From: Betaproteobacteria bacterium | Lineage (GTDB): Bacteria; Pseudomonadota; Gammaproteobacteria; Burkholderiales; SG8-39 | DNA length: 64,000 nt | Assembly: GCA_016713125.1 (NCBI GenBank) | Contig: JADJPT010000002.1 | Coordinates: 62,001-126,000 of the forward strand | Direction: 5' to 3' | Shown here: piece after piece, positions 8,929 to 17,586 of the stretch | Layout of the letters: every line of letters begins with the position of its first letter | Position numbering within the stretch: position 1 is the stretch's first letter | The notes under the pieces: model-generated | What the model was told of the DNA's origin: nothing | The model's database searches: none | What the model saw: the letters and a program-made list of their open reading frames with translations, nothing else | Program-made: the position numbers and the translations under genes

Positions 8929-10406
8929 TCAAGCCCTTTCGATCGACTGCCTGAGTTCGAACTTCTGCACCTTGCCCATCGCGTTCTTGGGCAGTGCATC
9001 GACGAAGACCACGCGGCGCGGATGCTTGAAGCGCGCCAGCCGATCCTGGAACAGGGCCAGCACACCAGCCTCGTCCAGGGCGGCGCCCGGCTTGGAGCCA
9101 CGACCGCGCAGGCGGCTTCGCCCCAGCGGGCGTCCTCGATGCCGACCACCGCCGCTTCGGCGATGGCCGGGCAGTCGGCCAGCACGTTCTCGAGTTCGGC
9201 AGGATGGATGTTCTCGCCGCCGGAAATGATCAGATCCCGCGAGCGTCCCGCGATCCAAAGGAAGCCGTCGGCGTCCCAGCGGCCCAGGTCGCCGCTGCGG
9301 AACCAGCCGTCCGAGTCGAAGGCCGCGGCGCTGGCCCCGGGGTCATTCCAGTAGCGGCGCATCAGGTTGGGGCCACGCACGCGGACCTCGCCGACCTGGC
9401 CCACGGACACCGGCCGCTCATCCTCGCCCACGATGCGCACTTCGCAATGCAAGGCCGGCTTGCCGGCGCTGCCGAGCTTGCGGCGGGCGTCGGCTTGCAT
9501 CAGCACCGTGGCCACCGGCGCGGTTTCCGTCGAGCCGTAGATCTGGCCCACCGGGACTTCGCGCGCGTGGAAGGCGCGGATCAGCGATTCAGGCACCACC
9601 ATGGAGCCGGTCCACAGCATGCGCAGGCTGGCAAGGTCGGTCGACTGCCAGTCCGGATGGCCGATCACGGCCTGCATGGTCGCCGGCACCAGCAGGGAAA
9701 GGGAGGGACGCCGCACGCGCACGTCCTCCAGCCATTGCCCGGGCTCGAAGCGCCGCTGCAGCGTGACGGTGGCACCGGCCAGCAGGGCGGGCAGGGTCTG
9801 ATTGTTGAGTCCGCCGACGTGGAACATGGGCAGCGGCGAGAGGACATGGTCTTCCTGGCGCAGGTTCTGGGCGTGGATGGCGTTGTAGCCGTTCCACAGC
9901 AAGGCCGCCTGGCTCAACACCGCGCCCTTGGGGCGGCCCGTGGTGCCGGAGGTGTAGACGATCAGCGTCTCATCCTCGTCGCCGCCGACCAGGGCGGGTT
10001 CCGCCAGCGGAAGCGCATCACCGAAATGCGCCTCGCCGATCAGCAGGTGCTTGCCGGCCGGCAATGCGCGCCCGTGCTCCGCGAACGTTTCCTCGTAACA
10101 CAGCAGGCAGGGTGTGCAGTCTTCGAGGATGGTGCGGTGCTCGTGTACGGTGAGCCGCCAGTTCAGCGGCACCAGCAGCGCGCCCAGGCGCGCGCAGGCG
10201 AACAGCAGTACCAGCATCTCCGGGTGGTTGTAGCCCAGCCAGGCGACGCGTTCACCGCGGTGTACGCCGAGGCCTGCCAGGCCGTGAGTGGCGCGCTCGA
10301 TGCGCTCCCAGAACGCCGCATAGGACAAGTCCCGGCCGTGGAAGTGCAGGGCGGTCTTGTCCGGCGTCTGCTGCGCCCAGCCCCGGACGATGCGCGACAG
10401 ATTCAT
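8929..10406 (-). CDS. AMP-dependent acyl-CoA synthetase (one-base frame break near the 3' end)
   Basis: This ANL-superfamily ligase should activate an organic acid as acyl-AMP and then acyl-CoA. It shows the P-loop IVYTSGTTGRPKGAVLSQ, the A5 motif GQIYGSTETAP, SGDLGRWDADGFLWIAGR, and the C-terminal lysine motif PKNAMGKVQKFEL. The start ATG at 10406 lies eight bases after the acyl-CoA dehydrogenase stop. Near 9094 one G appears to be missing: AACAVVAP continues in the next frame as KPGAALDEAG to the stop at 8929, giving about 492 residues. An artefactual 961-residue ORF fuses it to the upstream gene. Substrate unknown. Confidence 0.85.
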
Positions 10407-10413
10407 GGCCGCC

Positions 10414-11651
10414 TCAGTCGTCGCGCTCGCCCGGTTCGTACAGCGCCTCGCGGCCGATGCGATCCAGGCACAGCTCGGCGGTCCAGGGCAGCATAAGGCG
10501 CCGCAGCGCGAGTCGCGATACAGGCGCTCCAGAGGCAGGCTCTTGAGCATCGACTGTCCGCCGCAAGTGCGGATGGCCAGCGCGCACAGCGCGTTGGCGT
10601 TCTCCATGATGGTGTACTGACTGGCGTAGGCGCGCAGCCGCGCATCCTTGGGCGGATCGACGCGCGCATCCTCCAGCATGCGCAGGAACAGGGCGCGCGT
10701 CTGCTCGAGTTTGACCCACATCTCGGCGACGGCGATCTGCTTGGTCGGGTACATGCGCCGCCTTACGGGTGGCATGCCTTCGACCTCGCCGCGCAGGTAC
10801 TTGACCGTGAACTCCACCGCCGCGATGGCAATGCCCATGTAGGTCGGCGAAAGCGTGGTGAACATATGCGGCCAGCGGCCGGCGGCCTGGAAATACACGC
10901 CGCGCGGCATCATCGTGGCGTCATTGGCGACGAATACGTCCTTGAACACCAGGGTGCGCGAAACGGTGCCGCGCATTCCCAGCGGATCCCACTCACCGGT
11001 GATGCTCAGACCTTCGGCGTTGCCGGGCACCGCCATGTACAGGGTGTCGCGCATGGACAGCTCGGGCTTGTCCTCGGTGCAAAGCACGCCGTAGTAGTCG
11101 GCCGCACCGGACAGCGAGGCGAAGATCTTGCGGCCGTTCAACACCCAGCCGCCGTCCACTTTCCGCGCCGTGGTGCCGAACGGCGCCTTGCCGGCCGCGG
11201 CGGCACTGCCCTCCGAGAAGGGTTGCGCGTAGACCGCGCCGTCCTCGACGACGCGGCGGAAATGCAGGCGGCGATGCGTCTCGTGCTCCTGGCGCTGCGC
11301 GGGGCTCATATCCAGGTCATCGGCGAGCAGCCCCGGCCACAACGTCGAGCAAGCATGCATATTGAAGGTCAGCGCAGTGGCCCCGCAGTATTTGCCGATC
11401 GTTGCCGAAACGATGGCGTAAGTGCGCAGATCCGCGCCGCGCCCGCCATAGGCTTCCGGCACGCACAGCCCGAGCAGGCCGACCCGGCGCAGGTCGGCGT
11501 AGTTCTCGAACGGAAAGCTCGCCTCGCGATCGTGGCGTTCGGCGCGTGCTGCGAACGCCGGTCCCAGGGATTCGGCAAGGTCCACCAGCGCCTGTTGGCT
11601 GGCGGTAAGCGGGTAGCCTGAGCCGCAGACTGAATAGCGTGCGTCGCTCAC
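10414..11651 (-). CDS. Acyl-CoA dehydrogenase family protein (one-base frame break)
   Basis: This flavin-dependent acyl-CoA oxidoreductase is about 412 residues after correction. N-terminal helices (ENYADLRRVGLLGLCVPEAYGG), the beta-domain (QPFSEGSAAAAG, NGRKIFASLSGAADYY, WDPLGMRGTVSRT) and the C-terminal helical domain are present. Near 10497 a base is missing in a G run. With it, the end reads LYRDSRCGALMLPWTAELCLDRIG and stops at 10414; without it the frame runs on into the ligase. The start is GTG at 11651, overlapping the stop of the hydrolase by four bases. Probably one operon with the NicX-like, hydrolase and ligase genes; substrate unknown. Confidence 0.85.
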
Positions 11652-12379
11652 AGTGCGTTCCTCTGCAGAAAGCCAAGCAGGGCGGTGTTGAATGCCTCGG
11701 GCTGGTCCATGGGTCCCAGATGGCCGCAGCCCGGCAGCACCGCATACTCGGCGCCCGGGATCTTCTGCGACATGCGCTCCATGACAGCGGCTGGTGCCAC
11801 GTAGTCCTCGCCGCCGGCCAGCACCAGGGTGGGCACGGAGATGGTCGGCAGACCCGCTCGACGGTCGAAGGTGGTGAGCATTGCGACCGCCTTGCGATAG
11901 GTTTCGGGCGGCACCCCGGCCATCACGCTGGCAGCCAGCATCAGCCCGGAGGGATCCGAGGCCATTCCATGCATGGTGGGCATCAGCCTGGCGGCGATGT
12001 CGGCCATGGTCTTGCCCAGGTCCAGCGGCTGGATGCGCGCTTCGATGAAGCCGCGTGCGAAATCGCTGCTGCTGCCACCGAAGGCGGAACTGGTGAACGT
12101 CAGGGCCAGGGCGAGGATCTTCTGCGGGAACTGCGCCCAGGCCTCCTGGGCGATCATGCCGCCCATGCTGTGGCCGACCAGCACGGCGGGCTCTGGCAGG
12201 GCGCGCTCAAGGGCACGCGCCACGTTTTCGAAGCTATAGGGCTCGACCGTGGGCGCGCCGCCATAGCCCGGCGCGTCCCAAGCCAGGCAGCGATAGCCAC
12301 GCGCCTCGAAAAACGGCACCTGGCGATTCCAGGCGGCATGCCCGCCGCCGATGCCGTGCAGGAAGACCAGGGTGGTCAT
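11648..12379 (-). CDS. Alpha/beta hydrolase, NicD-like by context
   Basis: The 243-residue alpha/beta hydrolase has the oxyanion segment LHGIGGG, the nucleophile elbow GHSMGG with Ser71, Asp192 (AGGEDYVAP) and His220 (GCGHLGPMD). It overlaps the upstream NicX-like gene and the downstream acyl-CoA dehydrogenase gene by four bases each, so translation is probably coupled. In nicotinate degradation, NicX is followed by the alpha/beta hydrolase NicD (N-formylmaleamate deformylase). That role is inferred from context only; many hydrolases with other substrates look the same. Confidence 0.85.
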   Translation of the reverse strand: MTTLVFLHGIGGGHAAWNRQVPFFEARGYRCLAWDAPGYGGAPTVEPYSFENVARALERALPEPAVLVGHSMGGMIAQEAWAQFPQKILALALTFTSSAFGGSSSDFARGFIEARIQPLDLGKTMADIAARLMPTMHGMASDPSGLMLAASVMAGVPPETYRKAVAMLTTFDRRAGLPTISVPTLVLAGGEDYVAPAAVMERMSQKIPGAEYAVLPGCGHLGPMDQPEAFNTALLGFLQRNAL

Positions 12380-13422
12380 GCGGGATCACCGACCAGGCGG
12401 CCGTGCTCGACGACAGTGCGGCCGTCCAGCGCCACCGTACACTGGCGCAACGGCAGGTCGAAGTGGCCCAGCGTGTGGCGGCCGGCGACTTCGTTGGCCC
12501 CGGTGGAATAGAGGAAGTTGCCGGCAAAGGCCCGGAGTTCGGTGCCGTTGAAGTCGCGCTTGTCGTACATCGCCATGGCCTCCCAGCGCGCGCGCGGGTT
12601 CAGGCCCCAGCCCAGGTGCGAGACGGCATAGGCCTGGCGATCATTCCAGGCGGCGAAATACTCGCGCATCAGTTCGGCATCCAGGCCCGCTCCGTCGATG
12701 GCGGTAACGTAGTCGTGCTCGATCTTCATGTGCACCGGGGTTTCGACATAGCGCTTGAAGGTCAGGTTGACGTCGCCCGGCGCCAGTACCAGCGTGCCTT
12801 CGACGCTGCCGGCCGCAGGGAAGGCCAGCACCAACCCGCCCGGCCAGTGGGAAAGCGTACCGGGCTTCTCGGTATAGCCCCACACCCCGCCCACGCGCGC
12901 ACCCTCGGTGCGCACGGTCAGGTGCGTACCGGCCGGGGAGGTGACGGACATGTGTCTGGCGGCCTTGAGCAGCTTCATGCCGGCTCTGACGCGACGTTCG
13001 TCGTCAGGGGAGGGCGCCAGTCGCTCGAGGGCCTCCGGATGCTCGTTGGAAACGTAGAGAACCCGCGCTCCGCCCTTCAGGATGGCGGGCAGTTCGGCGG
13101 CGTGCATCAGGCCCTCGACTGTGCAGTCGGCCACGAAGCCGCAGGCGGCGAGTGCCGCCACGGCCGGACCGAGATTCTGCAGGACGGCGGAGGCGCCGGT
13201 GGACCGCAGCGGAACGGGCGCGGTCTGCCTTGGGGTGGGCAGTACGACATGGAACGGGCGGGCGCCCAGACGCAACAGTGCGAGTTCGGCAAGTTGCACA
13301 TTCAGCGCGCGCGACTGGGTTTCGGACAGGATTGCGCACGATTCTCCCGCACCGACCTTGCAGCGTGCGAAGACTTCGGCGAACAGGTCGATCCATTTGC
13401 CTTCGATACGGTCGGCGATCAC
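12376..13422 (-). CDS. 2,5-dihydroxypyridine 5,6-dioxygenase-like protein (NicX family)
   Basis: The 348-residue protein resembles NicX, an extradiol-type iron dioxygenase that opens 2,5-dihydroxypyridine to N-formylmaleamate and has the fold of M29 aminopeptidases. Conserved blocks include SHLGWGLNPRARWEAM, AFAGNFLYSTG and GHFDLPLR. His269, His320 and Asp322 fit the iron ligands known for NicX, and not the longer metal set of M29 peptidases. The start is GTG at 13422 with AGAGGAC upstream. It heads a likely four-gene operon. NicE and NicF (maleate isomerase, maleamate amidase) are not in the window, so the substrate could be a different N-heterocycle. Confidence 0.75.
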   Translation of the reverse strand: MIADRIEGKWIDLFAEVFARCKVGAGESCAILSETQSRALNVQLAELALLRLGARPFHVVLPTPRQTAPVPLRSTGASAVLQNLGPAVAALAACGFVADCTVEGLMHAAELPAILKGGARVLYVSNEHPEALERLAPSPDDERRVRAGMKLLKAARHMSVTSPAGTHLTVRTEGARVGGVWGYTEKPGTLSHWPGGLVLAFPAAGSVEGTLVLAPGDVNLTFKRYVETPVHMKIEHDYVTAIDGAGLDAELMREYFAAWNDRQAYAVSHLGWGLNPRARWEAMAMYDKRDFNGTELRAFAGNFLYSTGANEVAGRHTLGHFDLPLRQCTVALDGRTVVEHGRLVGDPA

Positions 13423-13455
13423 GCGGGATGAGTCCTCTATTGTTCGAGGCAGGCG

Positions 13456-14286
13456 CTACTGTCGTTCAGCCACAACGGCACTTCGCGGATTCTGCAGCAG
13501 CGCCAGTTCCTCGTCGGCAAATCCTGCGCGGCGCCGAGCTTCCAGGTTGAAGGGGCCGCGCGGCGTGGGCGCTTTGTACTTCACGGCCAGTTCGGCATAG
13601 GCGGCCACCGGGTCATGGGCACGTTGCGTGCAAAGATACCGGTACCAGCGATTGCCGAGCGCCACGTGCCCGATCTCGTCGCGCAGGATGAGGTCGAGAA
13701 TTTCCGCCGCGCGATGATCTCCCGCGGCGGCAAGCTTGGCGCGGACCGGCGGTGACGCGTCCAGCCCGCGCGCCTCGAGGGTACGCGGGACGAGGGCAAG
13801 CCTGGCGAGGAGATCGCCCTGGGTCTTCTCGGCCATCTCCCACAGCGAGTTGTGCGCCGGAAAATCGCCGTATTCGCAGCCCATGGAGCGCAGGTGATCA
13901 CGGAGCAGCTGGAAATGCAGGGCCTCCTCCTGCGCCACTCCCGTCCATTCGCGGTAGAACTGGTCCGGCAGGCCGGGAAATCGCCAGACAATGTCCAGCG
14001 CCAGGTCGATGGCGTTCAGCTCGATATGGGCCAGGGCATGGAGCAGGACGGCCCGTCCCGCAGAAGTGGCGGCCGAACGCTTCTTCAGCTTGGTGTACGG
14101 GACCAGGAGCGGCCTGTCCGGTCGACCGGGAATTCGGCCTTCGGCGACCAGATGGTCTCCCGCGCCGACCGGGATCGACAGGTCGATGGCACGCGTCAAC
14201 GTCGCCTTGGTGTCGGGGTCGGTTTCCAGCAGCGGAGGGATGGCGCGGGCTCGCAGGCTGGCAGCTGAGCTGGATATCGAAGTCAT
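13456..14286 (-). CDS. DUF455 ferritin-like domain protein
   Basis: The 276-residue protein belongs to the DUF455 family, predicted to be a ferritin-like four-helix bundle with a di-iron site. Metal-ligand-like repeats are visible: HALAHIELNAIDLALD, GVAQEEALHFQLL and LRDEIGHVALGN provide the paired Glu/His positions. The start chosen is ATG at 14286 (MTSISSSAASL); the frame is open further upstream. It sits directly upstream of the NicX-like gene on the same strand, 33 bases away, but DUF455 genes occur widely in proteobacteria, so a shared pathway is not implied. Function unknown. Confidence 0.8.
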   Translation of the reverse strand: MTSISSSAASLRARAIPPLLETDPDTKATLTRAIDLSIPVGAGDHLVAEGRIPGRPDRPLLVPYTKLKKRSAATSAGRAVLLHALAHIELNAIDLALDIVWRFPGLPDQFYREWTGVAQEEALHFQLLRDHLRSMGCEYGDFPAHNSLWEMAEKTQGDLLARLALVPRTLEARGLDASPPVRAKLAAAGDHRAAEILDLILRDEIGHVALGNRWYRYLCTQRAHDPVAAYAELAVKYKAPTPRGPFNLEARRRAGFADEELALLQNPRSAVVAERQ

Positions 14287-14361
14287 TCGTCGGGATTTTA
14301 TCCGCTTGCCGGACCACGAGTCGTTCGGCCGGTGCGAGGTCGGTTTGGGTAGAATCAGCCC

Positions 14362-14799
14362 ATGATCGTGTACGACCTCAAATGCGCGCAAGGCCATCGT
14401 TTCGAGGGCTGGTTTTCCTCGGCCGATGATTATTCTTCCCAGCGGGATCGAAGTATTCTCAGTTGTCCTGCTTGCGGGGTTGCCGACGTTGAACGCGTAC
14501 TTTCTGCGCCGCGTCTGAACATGGGAGCGGCGGAGAAGCCGTCCATGCCTGCGGAGTTCAAGGACAAGGATCCGCTGGCGATCGCGCAGATGCTCTATTC
14601 ACGCATGCTGGACGAGATGCTCAGCAAATCCGAGGATGTGGGTAACCGTTTCCCGGAGGAAGCCCGCAAGATCTACTACGAGGAAGCCGCGGCCAGGGCT
14701 ATCCGGGGCACGGCCACGCAGGCCGAGCACGACGAATTGGTCGACGAAGGCATCCCGGTGGCGCGATTGCCAGTTCCGCCGGCCGGGAAGCTCAATTAG
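14362..14799 (+). CDS. DUF1178 zinc-ribbon protein
   Basis: The 145-residue protein is a member of the DUF1178 family of small conserved proteobacterial proteins. It begins MIVYDLKCAQGHRFEGWFSS and has a second cysteine pair SCPACG, so C8 and the CPAC pair suggest a zinc ribbon. The C-terminal half carries the family stretch GNRFPEEARKIYYEE and a conserved end rich in prolines. It is divergent from the DUF455 gene, with a short shared upstream region. No function is established for this family. Confidence 0.85.
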   Translation: MIVYDLKCAQGHRFEGWFSSADDYSSQRDRSILSCPACGVADVERVLSAPRLNMGAAEKPSMPAEFKDKDPLAIAQMLYSRMLDEMLSKSEDVGNRFPEEARKIYYEEAAARAIRGTATQAEHDELVDEGIPVARLPVPPAGKLN

Positions 14800-14911
14800 C
14801 GCTGATTGCGGGCTTTTGCGGCCATGGTGCAGATTTCCGGTAAGCGCACAATGTGTATTATGTTAAGTGAAGGTTTGGGTAAAGTATATAAGGATCAATG
14901 CCTTACACATA

Positions 14912-15547
14912 TCACTCTACCGCTCCGGCGCGCCGCAACAGCTCCACCATGGGCTTGAGATCCCGTTGCATTGCAATCTTCAACGCGGATTCGCCAGCTT
15001 CGGTCTTATGGTTTACGTCAGGGTCTTCGAAAAGCAAAACGCGCGCGGCGTCCAGATGACCGCCGCGGGCGGCCATCATCAGCGGTGTGAATCCATTGGG
15101 CGCCTCGGCATTCTTATCAGCCCCCTTGCCCAGCAAGAACTTGATCATCTCTGCTTGTCCGGCGAAGGCCGCGTAATGCAAAGGCGTCCATCCCTCTGGT
15201 TTAAGCTCCGCACCGCGATCCACCATCAGGCTGGCAACTTCCACATTCCCGCTGACTGCGGCAATTAGCAACGGGCTGTCGCCATAGCGATTGCGACGCG
15301 TCACCGAAGCTTTTCGCTCGAGCAGGAAGCCGATCAGCGGTTTGTGGCCGCCACGTGCAGCGAGCATCAACAGGGAGTTTCCCTCCTGGTCCGTACTTTC
15401 CGGGTCCGCGCCGCGCTCAACGAGTTTACGCACCGTCCCAAGATCTCCGTCCAACGCCGATTTGAACAAATCTTCGAGGACCGAAGCTTGAGCGAACGAG
15501 CTGGAAGAAAATATTAATAAAACAATTAATTGAAGAGCGTGCTTCAT
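14912..15547 (-). CDS. Exported ankyrin-repeat protein
   Basis: The 211-residue protein has an N-terminal signal peptide (MKHALQLIVLLIFSSSSFAQA) and about five ankyrin repeats. Examples are GNSLLMLAARGGHKPLIGFLL, GDSPLLIAAVSGNVEVASLM, GWTPLHYAAFAGQAEMIKFLL and GFTPLMMAARGGHLDAARVLL. It probably acts as a protein-binding scaffold in the periplasm; the partner is unknown. The start at 15547 was chosen because it begins the signal peptide; an upstream in-frame extension lacks one. It is 62 bases downstream of a PilZ gene on the same strand. Its upstream flank is AT-rich. Confidence 0.85.
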   Translation of the reverse strand: MKHALQLIVLLIFSSSSFAQASVLEDLFKSALDGDLGTVRKLVERGADPESTDQEGNSLLMLAARGGHKPLIGFLLERKASVTRRNRYGDSPLLIAAVSGNVEVASLMVDRGAELKPEGWTPLHYAAFAGQAEMIKFLLGKGADKNAEAPNGFTPLMMAARGGHLDAARVLLFEDPDVNHKTEAGESALKIAMQRDLKPMVELLRRAGAVE

Positions 15548-15609
15548 ATTTAACATGACCAATAAGACAACCGAACAAATAACTTCAAATGTCGACAATA
15601 ACTAATTGT

Positions 15610-15981
15610 TTAAAATGTATGAGTCGACTTTGACGATTGCAACAACCCTGCCAAGAGCGCTTCAATCTTGCGCTTGGCGGATTGTCCGCTTTCGTCAGAG
15701 GAGAACTGTACGCCTATCCCTTGTGTCTTGTTGCCCTGTGCGCCCTCAGGGGTGATCCATACGACCTTGCCGGCCACCGGCAGTTTCGCCGGATCGTCAG
15801 GTAAGGAAATCAGCATGAACACCTCGTCTCCGAGCCGGCTCGTCCTGTTGGTCGGAATGAACAATCCACCGTGCTTCAACTGCGGTATATAGGCCGCGTA
15901 AAGCGCACTTTTCTCCTTTATATTCAGAGAAAGAACGCTGGGACGTGTGGTCTCCGCCGAGCGCGGCGTGGGTTCGCTCAT
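15610..15981 (-). CDS. PilZ-domain protein
   Basis: The 123-residue protein is a single PilZ-like domain with the segments GGLFIPTNRTSRLGDEVFML, VAGKVVWITPEG and GIGVQF. The usual c-di-GMP-binding RxxxR...NxSxxG motif is poorly kept at the N-terminus: the region before GGLFIPT has no clear RxxxR. It therefore resembles PilZ proteins of the type IV pilus assembly type, which often do not bind c-di-GMP. It lies just downstream of holB, the usual place for this gene in proteobacteria (holB-pilZ). Confidence 0.8.
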   Translation of the reverse strand: MSEPTPRSAETTRPSVLSLNIKEKSALYAAYIPQLKHGGLFIPTNRTSRLGDEVFMLISLPDDPAKLPVAGKVVWITPEGAQGNKTQGIGVQFSSDESGQSAKRKIEALLAGLLQSSKSTHTF

Positions 15982-15985
15982 GGCC

Positions 15986-16972
15986 TTAAACTCGCGGCAT
16001 GGCGCCGATGATTTCGGCAGCGAACAGCTTAGGGTTCAAAGGGTGTCGCGCGGCCCGGCGAAATTGGCCCGCTTCGCGCGCAAAGCGTAGCCAGTCCCTT
16101 GCCGACCGACCACCATTGCCTTGAGAAATCTTGTTGAAATATAAAGACTTTCCTGAAAAGCTCAGTAAAGCTTGATCGCAAGCCCACTTCTGCAGGACTT
16201 CCGCCAGCATTTCGATGTCCTCACGGTCAGTCGCATTCCACGCTAGCAGCCCATCCCGGTCGTTGGCACGCAGCAATGCGGTCAACTGTCGTATGCGCCC
16301 TCCACGTGTGGAGTCAGCCAGGCTGCGCGCCAGCAACGGCGCACCTCCGGCATACGCAAGCCAGTCTTCCGCGTCCTCGACCTTCTCGCTGCGCAACCAG
16401 TCCCGGGTCACACTCGCCATCGGCATGCCGATAGGCAAACTAACGCAACGACTGCGCACCGTTGCCAGAAGCCGTTGTGGTTTATTTGAAATTAATATAA
16501 AACAGGCACCTGAGGCTGGTTCCTCAAGTGATTTCAATAGGGCGTTTGCAGAGTTGGAGTTCATATTCTCGGCGGGATGAAACACGGCGACCCGGCGTCG
16601 AGCTCGATGCGAACCGATATTCAGAAATCCCGCCAACTCCCTTACCTGTTCGACCTTGATCTCGAAACTGGGCTTTGCAGCCTTCGAGGGGCGGGAGCAT
16701 CTTCTGCGGGCTCGACGGGGGCAGCCAGCGCTTCCGGTTCGATCTGGCGGTAATCCGGGTGCTGGCAGCCAGGCGAACCAGCGGCAGCCTTCGCAATGGC
16801 CGCAGGGACTGGAAACCGTGGCGGTCTCGCACAGGATGAGTTGAGCGAACCGCCGTGCCAGGGCCAGCTTGCCCACGCCCAGCGGTCCATGTATCAGCAA
16901 GGCATGGGGTGAGTTCTCCCGCTGGGCGGCCAGCTCAGCCCAGCGAGAGTCTAGCCAGGGATAGGGGCTCAT
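15986..16972 (-). CDS. holB: DNA polymerase III subunit delta' (two compensating frame breaks)
   Basis: HolB is the delta' subunit of the clamp loader that places the beta clamp on DNA. The Walker-A-like segment GPLGVGKLALAR, the zinc-site cysteines CGHCEGC, AENMNSNSANALLKSLEEP and LISNKPQRLLATVRSRC are clear. Between about 16,771 and 16,681 the frame is wrong. The alternative frame reads GCQHPDYRQIEPEALAAP, as expected after CRWF in this family. An extra base near 16771 and a missing base near 16681 explain it, so about 30 residues of the apparent protein are false. Neighbours are tmk upstream, with a four-base overlap, and a PilZ gene downstream. Confidence 0.92.
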   Translation of the reverse strand: MSPYPWLDSRWAELAAQRENSPHALLIHGPLGVGKLALARRFAQLILCETATVSSPCGHCEGCRWFAWLPAPGLPPDRTGSAGCPRRARRRCSRPSKAAKPSFEIKVEQVRELAGFLNIGSHRARRRVAVFHPAENMNSNSANALLKSLEEPASGACFILISNKPQRLLATVRSRCVSLPIGMPMASVTRDWLRSEKVEDAEDWLAYAGGAPLLARSLADSTRGGRIRQLTALLRANDRDGLLAWNATDREDIEMLAEVLQKWACDQALLSFSGKSLYFNKISQGNGGRSARDWLRFAREAGQFRRAARHPLNPKLFAAEIIGAMPRV

Positions 16973-17580
16973 GCCAGTTTGGACACCAGTCCCTGCAGAC
17001 AGGCCCGTATCGTCTCCAGGGTCTGGGTGGAGTCAATCAGGTGGACACGCTGCGGCTCAGCCTGTGCTGCGGCCACGTAGGCGGCCCGTACCCGCTCGAA
17101 GAATGCCCGCCCTTCCCGCTCGAAACGGTCCAGGGCGCGACGGGTTCCGGTCACTCTGGCGTGACTGATTTCGTAGGGGCAGTCGAACACCAGCGTCAGG
17201 TCGGGTTTCAGGCCAGGGTGGACAATTTGCGATAGTTGTCCAATCAAGCCGGCATCGACACCTTTCCCGCCCCCTTGGTAGGCAAGGGTCGATTCCGTGA
17301 AGCGATCGCAAACCACCCAGGTGCCGGCGTCCAGATCGGGCAGGATGCGTCGGCGCACATGCTCATCGCGCGCTGCAAACATCAGTAGCGTTTCGGTAAG
17401 TGGCTCCATCGGCGAGTGAAGCATCAGCTCACGCAGCTTTTCTGCCAATTCCGTTCCGCCGGGTTCGCGCGTGACCGCCACCCGGCGCCCCCCACTGCGC
17501 AGCATGTCGGCGAGCCATTCGACGTGGGTAGATTTTCCGGCGCCGTCCACGCCTTCGAGTGTGATGAATTTTCCGCGCAT
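16969..17580 (-). CDS. tmk: Thymidylate kinase
   Basis: Tmk phosphorylates dTMP to dTDP. The 203-residue protein has the P-loop LEGVDGAGKSTHVEWL at residues 8-23, the DR motif VCDRFTESTLAYQGGGKGVD, and the segment ALDRFEREGRAFFERVRAAY. It lies between mltG (six bases upstream) and holB (four-base overlap), the common mltG-tmk-holB operon order. Confidence 0.96.
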   Translation of the reverse strand: MRGKFITLEGVDGAGKSTHVEWLADMLRSGGRRVAVTREPGGTELAEKLRELMLHSPMEPLTETLLMFAARDEHVRRRILPDLDAGTWVVCDRFTESTLAYQGGGKGVDAGLIGQLSQIVHPGLKPDLTLVFDCPYEISHARVTGTRRALDRFEREGRAFFERVRAAYVAAAQAEPQRVHLIDSTQTLETIRACLQGLVSKLA

Positions 17581-17586
17581 GCGTGA

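Noticed and set aside
9204..10496. A 430-codon open frame on the plus strand
   Set aside because: It is the shadow of the acyl-CoA synthetase and dehydrogenase genes on the other strand.
12403..13431. A 342-codon plus-strand open frame
   Set aside because: It is antisense to the NicX-like gene, which has clear iron-ligand motifs.
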